The notes under the pieces were generated by a model, which made no database searches, was not told the DNA's origin, and saw only the letters and a program-made list of their open reading frames with translations. From Nonomuraea fuscirosea (lineage in GTDB: Bacteria; Actinomycetota; Actinomycetes; Streptosporangiales; Streptosporangiaceae), in contig NZ_PVNG01000005.1 in the NCBI RefSeq assembly GCF_003001935.1, forward strand, positions 372,001 to 436,000: a DNA stretch of 64,000 bases, read 5' to 3'. A program made the translations under genes and the position numbers. Below are positions 57,314 through 64,000 of this stretch, piece after piece. Positions within the stretch are counted from its first letter, which is position 1. The number at the start of each line of letters is the position of its first letter.

Positions 57314-59443
57314 TCAGTTGTCGCCCGCGCGGAGTACCTCGCTCAGCCTGCGTCGGCGGCGTAGCGCCGATTCGACCGGCACCACGACGGCGACCGCCGC
57401 CAGGAACACCCCTGCCACCAGGCCGAGCCCCCACCACGGCGCTGCCGGGGCCGGCGCGGCGCCGGTGAGCAGGTGCAGGGAGAGCGAGCCGAACGTCAGG
57501 TGGGCGAGCAGCGCCCCGAGCAGCGGGCCGCCCACGGCGGCGAGCAGCACCGGCGGCAGCAGTTCTCCGGCGGCGACCCATCGGGCCTCCCGGGGCCGCA
57601 ATCCGAGGGTGCGCAGCCGGGTCAGGGTCTGCCAGCGCTCCGGCGCGCCGGCCGCCGTGCCGAGAGCGAGTCCCAGCAGGCCCAGAACCGGCAGCGTCAC
57701 CGCCGAGACCCAGGCCAGCCGCAGCAGGCCCGTGGCCAGCGGCCCCGCCGCGGTTCCCTGGCCGACGGCGGCGAGGGCTGGCCCGTGGCTCATGGTGGCG
57801 GCGAAGATGAGCGCGTACGAGGTCAGGGCCACGGACGTCACGAGCACCAGCAGGGGCAGCAGCCGGGCCGAGGTCGCCGCCGCCCGCGCGGCCCCGAAGA
57901 CCGCCAGCGGCCGGCGCGAGCGCAGCAGCCGCCCGAGCGCGACGCGCAGCGCGAGGGGCAGCGCCTTCGCCAGCAGGAGCGCGCCCGCGAGCGCGCACAG
58001 GGCGGGCGCGCTCGCGGCCAGCACTCCGCCGCCGATCCCCCGCTGGTAGAGGGCGACGAGGGCGCCGGCCGCGGCCACCAGCACGCCGAGCTCCAGAGCG
58101 GCCCGCCGCAGCCGTACGGTGTCCCGCATCCATCGCCGCGCGCTCCGGTTGGCCGGGACGCGGCGGTCCCGGGTGGCGCGGGCGGCGGTGAGCGTCCCGA
58201 ACGCCGGTCCGGCGGCGACGGCCGTGACCACCACGGGCGCGATCCACTCCCAGGAGACCCCCGGCGCGACCGCCCGGGCCAGGCCGAGCCCGGCCGCCGC
58301 GGCCAGCAGCGCCGTCACCGCGGATTCGAGCAGCAGCTCGCCGCCGATCACCGGCAGCGACATCCCGCGCTGCCGGGCGGCGGCCAGGGCCCGGGCGCGG
58401 CGGCGCACCAGCAGGTCGGCGGCCAGCAGCAGGACCAGGACGGCGACGGCGAGCAGGGTGACGACCAGCAGGGACGCCTGCGCGAACGCGGCCTCGACCT
58501 GCGCGCTCACCGTCCGCAGCACCCCGTCGAGCCGGGTCTCCCACTTCAGCGAGCCGTCCCTGGCGGCGGAGGAGCCGGAGGCCGCCTTGAGCGCGACCAC
58601 CCTCGCGGCGACCGGCGGGACCATGGCCCAGGTGAGCCGGTCAGGGTCGGGGGTGAACCGGACGGTACGCCGCAACTCGTCCTGGCCGAAGGCGAGCCGG
58701 GCGTCGGGCAGCGACTCGCGGGACAGCAGCCCGGCGAACCGGGTGCCGTTCGCGGCGGTGACGGGGTTCAGCAGCGCGGGCAGCGGCCGCCAGGCGGGAT
58801 CGGCCTTGTCCTGCGGCCGGAAGATGCCGCTGACCTGGACGTCCTTCACGTTCCCCTGGTCGTCGGCCAGCGGGATGCGGGCGCCGGGACGGACCTGGAG
58901 CGCGGCGGCGGCCGCCTCGGACAGGCCCGCCTGCACCACCCACGGCGGCGCGCCGTAGGGAACCGACGCCGTCTCGGAAGCCGTGGGCCGGGGCGGGCCG
59001 CCCGCGACCCAGGTCACGGCGGGTCCGCCGTCGCGGGCCACGTAGGCGAGCTGGAACGTCCGCAGCACGCTGCCGTCGGTGATCTTGAGGGTGGGGCTGA
59101 TGACGCTGGCGACCGGTGGGCGCAGGACGGCCCGCAGGCCGGGGCCGAGTTCCTCCGTCGCCCTGGCTCTGAAGTCGTCGACGTCCTCGGCGAGGCGGGG
59201 GTGCCGCAGGCGGCTGCCGTTCGGCCCGTCGTCGGCCTCCATGCGGCTGTGGACCTGGAGGTCGCCGCCGTTCCCGCGGACGGCCTCCCGTACGGCGGCG
59301 TCGGCGGTCGCGGTCAGGAGCGGCGGCACCGCGCCGGCCAGCAACGTGATGGCCGCCACCACGACGGCGGCCAGGAGCAGCGGCCCAGCGTCCGCGCGGG
59401 CGCGGCCGGCCACGCTGGGCCAGTGCGGTACCGGAATCCTCAT
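57314..59443 (-). CDS. FtsX-like ABC exporter permease (second)
   Basis: This 709-residue permease has one N-terminal helix, a large extracellular domain (about residues 45-330), then FtsX-type helices (ASLLVVTLLAVAVLVLLLAA and later pairs) with the cytoplasmic ARQRGMSLPVIGGE loop that contacts the ATPase. Two FtsX blocks are present, the second around ARAAATSARLLPLLVLVTSV. Its ATG overlaps the stop of the upstream permease (ATGA). It is probably a lipoprotein, peptide or drug exporter of the MacB/Lol type. Confidence 0.87.
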   Translation of the reverse strand: MRIPVPHWPSVAGRARADAGPLLLAAVVVAAITLLAGAVPPLLTATADAAVREAVRGNGGDLQVHSRMEADDGPNGSRLRHPRLAEDVDDFRARATEELGPGLRAVLRPPVASVISPTLKITDGSVLRTFQLAYVARDGGPAVTWVAGGPPRPTASETASVPYGAPPWVVQAGLSEAAAAALQVRPGARIPLADDQGNVKDVQVSGIFRPQDKADPAWRPLPALLNPVTAANGTRFAGLLSRESLPDARLAFGQDELRRTVRFTPDPDRLTWAMVPPVAARVVALKAASGSSAARDGSLKWETRLDGVLRTVSAQVEAAFAQASLLVVTLLAVAVLVLLLAADLLVRRRARALAAARQRGMSLPVIGGELLLESAVTALLAAAAGLGLARAVAPGVSWEWIAPVVVTAVAAGPAFGTLTAARATRDRRVPANRSARRWMRDTVRLRRAALELGVLVAAAGALVALYQRGIGGGVLAASAPALCALAGALLLAKALPLALRVALGRLLRSRRPLAVFGAARAAATSARLLPLLVLVTSVALTSYALIFAATMSHGPALAAVGQGTAAGPLATGLLRLAWVSAVTLPVLGLLGLALGTAAGAPERWQTLTRLRTLGLRPREARWVAAGELLPPVLLAAVGGPLLGALLAHLTFGSLSLHLLTGAAPAPAAPWWGLGLVAGVFLAAVAVVVPVESALRRRRRLSEVLRAGDN

Positions 59444-62400
59444 GACGCCACCCGCAGGTACGCGGCGTCGGCGCGCCGGGCCTGGACGACGACCACCGCG
59501 CTCACCGCGAGCGCGCACCCGGCCAGCAACCCGACGAGCAGGACGGCCTCGGCGGCCCACGGCCAGACGGGCAGCACCTCGGGCACGGGAGCCGCGCCGG
59601 TGTCGGCGCGGACGAGCAGCGGAGCGACGAGGCGGGTGGCCAGCGCGCCGACGACCGCGCCCGCCGCGAGCAGCGGCAGCAGGATGCCGACGTGCTGGCC
59701 GAGCAGCACGGTACGGATCTCGCGCCGGGTCATCCCCAGCCCCCGCAGGCGCGCCACCTCGACCGCGCGGGCCCGCAGGTCGAACGTCACGTGCAGGACG
59801 ATCCCGGCCAGCATCAGCAGCACCGCGGCCGGCACCAGCAGTCGCAGCACGGCCGGCAGCCCGGCCCGCAGCGGGCCGCCGGTCAGCCGGGCGGTCTCGG
59901 ACGCGCGCGTGGTGACGCCGCCGAGACGGAGGTCGGCCACGTCGGCTCTGACGGGACGGCCGACCCACCACGCGTCCACGGGCACGTCGAAGTCGCCGCT
60001 GACGGCGAGGGCGCGGGAGAGGACGTCGAAGTCGGCCAGGACGGCCGCGGCGTTCGGAGCGGACGGCACGGCCGGCAGCACCTCGGCCACGCCGACCTGG
60101 ACGCGGGCGAGGCCGACGGTGAGGTCCAGCTGGGAGCCGCGCCGGGCGCCCGCCTCGGCGGCGAAGCGGGCGGAGACGGCGACGGGCACCGGTCCTGGAG
60201 CGGGGAAGGCGGTGGCGACCAGGGTCCTGGCGGCGTCCGGCGGGCCCTTGAGCGCGACGGTCGTGGTCATCTTCAGCGCGGTGCCCGCGGAGGTGCCGGT
60301 CAGGGCGACGGCCGGCCGGCCGAGCTGCCCAGGGGAGGGCCCGGCCGAGGTGGCCGTCCAGGACGGCTCCGCCGAACCGCGTCCCGCGCCGGTCCCTGCG
60401 TCGGTTTCCGCGCCGGCTTCCGTGCCGGTCCCTGCGCCAGTCTCCGTGCCGGTTCCGGTTCCGGTTCCGGCCACGGTGAGTGTCACGGCGACGCGGCTGT
60501 CTCCGGCCGGGAGTTCGTCCAGGAAATTGGAGTAGCCGGTGCCCACGTTCCCCGTCGCGATCGCGAACGGCAGCGACACCGCGACCAGCCGGAGTCCTTC
60601 GGCGGTGGCGCAGTCCGGCAGCCGATGTGCCTTTCCGTCGAGCGGGATGGGCGCACCCGTGCAAGGCGTACGCAGCCCGGTCACGTCCTGCAGCAGCAGC
60701 CGCGGCGTCACGGTGAGCGGCGTCCCACCGGTCGCCTTCCCGACCAGGGAGAGCGCGGCTCCGGCCGGGACGGGCACACCGGCGGCACGCTCCGGCGGCG
60801 CGAGGGCGGCGCCGACGTCGTTCCAGGTGCGGCCGTCGTTCAGCCGCCCGCGCAGCAGCGCCTCGGCCCGCGTGGTGTCCATGGCGATCAGCCGCGGCGG
60901 GTCACCCGCCCCGCCGAGCCACTGCCCGACCGCGACGCCCCGATCGGTGGCCGGGCTCACCTCTCCCCCGACGGCCGCGCCGACCCTCCCGCCCTGCCCG
61001 GCGGCGGGCGGCGCGGTGAGGGTGAGCGCGAGGTCGGTGCCGACGGCCAGATCGGCCTGGTCCTGCTGCGAACGCTGCCACGTCGCGTCGAACCCGATCC
61101 CGTACGTGGCCGCCGCGCAGCCCAGCCCGATCAGCAGCCCCGCCGCGACCGCCTGGGGTCTGCGGGCGGCTTCGAACGCGGCCAGCGGCACCATGAACCC
61201 GCGAGCCCGGACGGCCAGCCGTTCCACGCCCCGCAACGCGGGCCACACCAGCCGCAACGTCACAGCCGACCCGGCGATGAGCAGCAGCGCGGGAGCGAGC
61301 ACCCGTACGGCGTCGATGGGAGATCCGGAACCGGCCGGCTGGTCGCGCAACTGCCACCAGCCGACTGCGGCGAGCGCCACGAGCAGCAGGTCGGCGCCGG
61401 ATCGGGCGAGCAGTTCGCGCCGCCCGCGCACCCCGGCGGCGGGGGTGCGCAGTGAGGGCACGACGAGCACCGCCGCCAGCGCCAGCGCGCCGCCGGCCAC
61501 GGAGAGCACCTGCGCGGCGTTCACGGCGAAGGGCGTGGCCAGCCCGGCTCCGTCCATGGGCGGCAACTGGGTAAGCCCGGCGTGGAGGGCGGACGAGGCC
61601 GGGATCGCGACCGCGGTGGCGAGCACGGCGAGCACGCCGGCCTCGATGAGCGCGGCGCCGGCGAGCTGACCGCGGCCGACGCCCAGCGCGGACAGCAGCA
61701 CGGTCTCGTCGCCGCGCACCCCGGCGCTGAGCCGGCCGGCCAGGGCGAGGGCGGTCGCGGTCAGGACGAGGCCGATGGCGGCGACGGCGAGCACGGCGGC
61801 CGTGGTGACCCGCTGCTGCTCGTGCCCGGCCAGCAGCGTCGAGGGCAGCAGGGAGGCGACGCGCTGGATGCGTACCCGGTCGCCGAGCGTCCGCCCGAGC
61901 CGGCGGTCGGCGCCGAGCACGGCCTGGGTGACGGTGTCGAGGTCGCGGACGTCGGGGGCGGACAGGTCAGGGTGGGCGGTGATCTCCAGCCGGTCGAGGA
62001 CCGAGCCGCCGCCGAGCAGGTCGGCCAGGTCGACGATGAACGGCCCGTACGCGTGCACCGGCTGCGCGGAGCGGCCGTCGCGGTAGGCCGGATCGTGGCC
62101 GGTGGCGGCGAGCGGGTCACGCTCCCAGCCGGTGCCGGGCAGCGCGCGGACGATCCCGGTCACCCGCACCTCGATCCCCTCGTCGGGATCGTCGGTCAGC
62201 TCCCTGCCGAGCCTGACCCGGCTGCCCGCCTTCAGGCCGAGCCGCCGCGCGGTGCTCTCCAGCACCACCGACTCCGCCGGAACGGCACCCGCCCGGGGCA
62301 GGCGTCCTTCGGCGAGCTGGGTGCGGGCCGGCAGGTCCTCCACCCCCGACAGGTACGCCACGGCCGGAGCGCCGGCGTCAGGGAACGACCGCATCACGGA

Positions 62401-62694
62401 CGACGCGCGCGCGGCCGTCGTGGTCGCGAACGGGGCGAGGGCCGAGGTCAGCACGGCGCGGGTGTCGTCGGCGACGGACCTCGCGTCCTCGCCGCGCACG
62501 GTGACGGTGTAGGCGGTGACGTCGATCTGGTCGGAGGTGGTACGGGAGGCGGCGGTCTCCAGCGCCTGCTCGGCGGTACGGGTGAGCAGGAGGGCGCAGA
62601 TGCCGAGCAGCGTGGGGCCGACCACGGCGACGGCGAGGAGGGCGGCCAGCAGCGGCCACTGCGCACGGGCGCGCCGGGCGACCAGCCTCAGCAC
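59440..62694 (-). CDS. FtsX-like ABC exporter permease (first, long)
   Basis: This 1084-residue permease begins MLRLVARRARAQWPLLAALL, with a long extracellular domain, three core FtsX helices in the middle and a further set at the C-terminus (VLRLLVPAAVLLMLAGIVLH, LRGLGMTRREIRTVLLGQHV). The second extracellular domain contains a low-complexity GTGTGTETGAGTGTEAGAET linker encoded by GGTTCC/GTGCCG-like hexamers (about 60375-60480). It is 16 bp after the ATPase gene and overlaps the next permease by 4 bp. The pair forms a heterodimeric exporter. Confidence 0.87.
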   Translation of the reverse strand: MLRLVARRARAQWPLLAALLAVAVVGPTLLGICALLLTRTAEQALETAASRTTSDQIDVTAYTVTVRGEDARSVADDTRAVLTSALAPFATTTAARASSVMRSFPDAGAPAVAYLSGVEDLPARTQLAEGRLPRAGAVPAESVVLESTARRLGLKAGSRVRLGRELTDDPDEGIEVRVTGIVRALPGTGWERDPLAATGHDPAYRDGRSAQPVHAYGPFIVDLADLLGGGSVLDRLEITAHPDLSAPDVRDLDTVTQAVLGADRRLGRTLGDRVRIQRVASLLPSTLLAGHEQQRVTTAAVLAVAAIGLVLTATALALAGRLSAGVRGDETVLLSALGVGRGQLAGAALIEAGVLAVLATAVAIPASSALHAGLTQLPPMDGAGLATPFAVNAAQVLSVAGGALALAAVLVVPSLRTPAAGVRGRRELLARSGADLLLVALAAVGWWQLRDQPAGSGSPIDAVRVLAPALLLIAGSAVTLRLVWPALRGVERLAVRARGFMVPLAAFEAARRPQAVAAGLLIGLGCAAATYGIGFDATWQRSQQDQADLAVGTDLALTLTAPPAAGQGGRVGAAVGGEVSPATDRGVAVGQWLGGAGDPPRLIAMDTTRAEALLRGRLNDGRTWNDVGAALAPPERAAGVPVPAGAALSLVGKATGGTPLTVTPRLLLQDVTGLRTPCTGAPIPLDGKAHRLPDCATAEGLRLVAVSLPFAIATGNVGTGYSNFLDELPAGDSRVAVTLTVAGTGTGTGTETGAGTGTEAGAETDAGTGAGRGSAEPSWTATSAGPSPGQLGRPAVALTGTSAGTALKMTTTVALKGPPDAARTLVATAFPAPGPVPVAVSARFAAEAGARRGSQLDLTVGLARVQVGVAEVLPAVPSAPNAAAVLADFDVLSRALAVSGDFDVPVDAWWVGRPVRADVADLRLGGVTTRASETARLTGGPLRAGLPAVLRLLVPAAVLLMLAGIVLHVTFDLRARAVEVARLRGLGMTRREIRTVLLGQHVGILLPLLAAGAVVGALATRLVAPLLVRADTGAAPVPEVLPVWPWAAEAVLLVGLLAGCALAVSAVVVVQARRADAAYLRVAS

Positions 62695-62710
62695 GGGCAG
62701 CCCTCACAGA

Positions 62711-63490
62711 TCACGAATCGCCCCGGCCGTCGGAGTCGAGCCGCCCATGGGACCGCGTACCGGAAGGCTGATCGACCTGACCGTCAGAGCGCTGCCCGGG
62801 ATCCTGGTCGAGATGCCCGTCGTTGATGCGGATCACCCGATCCGCCAGCGCGAGCATCGTCGGATCATGCGTGGAGACCAGCGCCGTCACCCCCTCCGAC
62901 TCCACCACCCCCCGCAGCAGCGCCATCACCGACAGGCCGGTCTCGGCGTCCAGCTGCCCGGTCGGCTCGTCCGCGATCAGCAGCCGGGGTGAGGCGGCCA
63001 GCGCCCTGGCGATCGCCACCCGCTGCTGCTGCCCGCCGGACAGCTCACCGGGCACCTGCTCGGCGTGGTCGGCCAGCCCGACCAGTTCCAGCAGCAGCGC
63101 GACCCGCCGCTCCCGCTCCGCCGCCGGTACGCGGGCCAGCCGCAGCGGGGCGCCCACGTTCTCCGCGGCCGACAGCACCGGGATCAGGCCGAAGGTCTGG
63201 AAGACGTAGGAGACCTTCTCCCGCCGTAACAGGGACAGGCCGTCCTCGTCGAGGGAGGTGACGTCCGTACCGTCGACGAGGACCGTGCCGGAGTCCGGGC
63301 GGTCCAGGCCGCCGATGACGTTGAGCAGCGTGGTCTTGCCGGAGCCGGACCGCCCCACGAGGGCGGTCATGGTGCCGGGCGCGAGGTCGAACGTGACGTC
63401 CCGCAGCGCGTGCACGGCGGTCGCCCCGCTGCCGAACCGGCGGTGCACGCCCCGCACGCTGACCAGAGGTCCGCCGTTCCCGCCGGTCAT
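62711..63490 (-). CDS. ABC exporter ATP-binding protein (MacB/LolD type)
   Basis: This 259-residue ATPase has Walker A GRSGSGKTT, Q-loop FQTFGLIPVLSAAENV, signature LSGGQQQRVAIARAL, Walker B LLIADEPTGQLD and switch His in STHDPTML. The C-terminus carries a hydrophilic repetitive tail (DQDPGQRSDGQVDQPSGTRS) beyond the domain. The start overlaps the stop of the preceding ATPase gene (ATGA). It should energise the two FtsX permeases downstream. Confidence 0.92.
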   Translation of the reverse strand: MTGGNGGPLVSVRGVHRRFGSGATAVHALRDVTFDLAPGTMTALVGRSGSGKTTLLNVIGGLDRPDSGTVLVDGTDVTSLDEDGLSLLRREKVSYVFQTFGLIPVLSAAENVGAPLRLARVPAAERERRVALLLELVGLADHAEQVPGELSGGQQQRVAIARALAASPRLLIADEPTGQLDAETGLSVMALLRGVVESEGVTALVSTHDPTMLALADRVIRINDGHLDQDPGQRSDGQVDQPSGTRSHGRLDSDGRGDS

Positions 63491-64000
63491 CCGGCCTCGC
63501 CGCCGTCGGGACGGATAGCGACGTGATCGGCCTCCAGCACCAGCCGGACCCGCCGCGTCAGCGCCAGCGCCTCCCGGTAGTCGCGCGGCACCTGGACCCG
63601 TCCGGCCCGGTCCATCACCGCGTACTCCTCGGCGATCATCCGCTGGGCGCCGTCGTCGCCGGTGGCGGTACGCCGCAGCACCTCGCTGCTGGTGCGCCCG
63701 TCGCGGATCGCCACCGTCCGCTCCACCTGCCCGCTGACCGCGGGATCGTGGGTCACGACGACGACCGTGACGCCCAAGTGCCGGTTGACGTCGCGCAGCA
63801 CCCCGAACACCGAGGCCGACGTGGCGCTGTCCAGCTCTCCGGTCGGCTCGTCGGCCAGCAGCACCCTGGGCTCGTTGGCGAGGGCCACCGCGATGGCCAC
63901 CCGCATCTGCTGCCCGCCGGACAACTGCCCGGGCCGCCGCTCGGCGCACTCGGCGACGCCGAGCAGCTCCAGCAGCTCCGCGGCGCGCTTGCGACGCACC
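63487..64000 (-). CDS. ABC exporter ATP-binding protein with AbrB-like tail, N-terminus outside window
   Basis: The visible C-terminal 170 residues include the signature LSGGQQMRVAIAVALANEP, Walker B VLLADEPTGELD and VVTHDPAV. After the ATPase core, a tail reads YAVMDRAGRVQVPRDYREAL then RVRLVLEADHVAIRPDGG, which resembles a SpoVT/AbrB swapped-hairpin domain (D-x-x-GR-x-x-x-P-x-x-Y). A second ATPase follows directly, so the exporter may use two different nucleotide-binding subunits. The gene runs off the right edge. Confidence 0.85.
   Translation of the reverse strand, partial: VRRKRAAELLELLGVAECAERRPGQLSGGQQMRVAIAVALANEPRVLLADEPTGELDSATSASVFGVLRDVNRHLGVTVVVVTHDPAVSGQVERTVAIRDGRTSSEVLRRTATGDDGAQRMIAEEYAVMDRAGRVQVPRDYREALALTRRVRLVLEADHVAIRPDGGEAG

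Noticed and set aside
1..64000. tRNA genes, rRNA, riboswitches, insertion sequences, phage attachment sites or replication origin
   Set aside because: No cloverleaf with a CCA-ready acceptor, no conserved riboswitch core, no transposase, integrase or DnaA-box cluster was found on reading both strands.

Overview
The window is very GC-rich DNA with almost every third codon position G or C, frequent GTG starts, and SARP/AfsR-type, nSTAND-WD40, TetR, LuxR-type and FtsX-exporter genes. This gene repertoire points to a filamentous actinomycete, probably of the Streptosporangiales/Nonomuraea type (inference from gene content and base composition). It reads as accessory chromosome: small operons for transport, catabolism and drug-type efflux, most beside their own regulator. 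No rRNA, tRNA, CRISPR array, insertion sequence or phage gene was seen.

Layout. 1-4.5 kb: a cut-off gene end, a lipoprotein, and a three-gene operon of a NUDIX/winged-helix regulator, a nucleosidase ending in an amyloid-like motif, and a four-helix membrane protein beginning with the matching motif. A perfect 11-bp stem terminator closes the operon. This is the best candidate for an undescribed immunity or cell-death module. 4.6-14.4 kb: a secreted GH31 protein with an ABC sugar importer lacking its ATPase and an IclR regulator, divergent from an enolase-superfamily, DapA-family and SDR gene set; together a probable sugar / sugar-acid catabolic locus. 14.4-26.5 kb: quinone oxidoreductase, an F420-reductase-like protein and a TetR gene sharing an operator pair; a 1294-residue HTH-nSTAND-WD40 protein; a serine hydrolase; TetR plus metallo-beta-lactamase-fold hydrolase; DUF4188; an MFS exporter; a Tat-secreted alpha/beta hydrolase.

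26.7-41.2 kb: a SARP-AAA regulator coupled to a bile-acid-symporter-family transporter; TetR divergent from a 34-residue membrane peptide plus FAD monooxygenase; a DUF1963-like protein; two MFS exporters with an SRPBCC protein; a large HTH-ATPase regulator; and an orphan histidine kinase carrying a 9-nt repeat expansion. 41.3-47.5 kb: two decayed genes (a truncated metallo-hydrolase and a frameshifted amidohydrolase), a hydrolase/MarR pair, a TetR gene whose start codon lies inside its palindrome, an SDR, and a CPBP protease/MerR pair.

47.5-56.3 kb: divergent operons for a tripartite tricarboxylate transporter (TctABC), two acyl-CoA dehydrogenases, an enoyl-CoA hydratase, a family III CoA-transferase and a LysR regulator, probably for uptake, CoA activation and beta-oxidation-like degradation of one carboxylic acid. 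56.4-64 kb: a membrane protein and the 3' part of a four-gene MacB-like exporter operon (two ATPases, two FtsX permeases), cut by the window end.

Start sites were chosen from Shine-Dalgarno position and family starts. No stretch longer than about 230 bp lacks a feature. Recurrent themes are 4-bp ATGA/GTGA overlaps and short in-frame tandem repeats inside or between genes.
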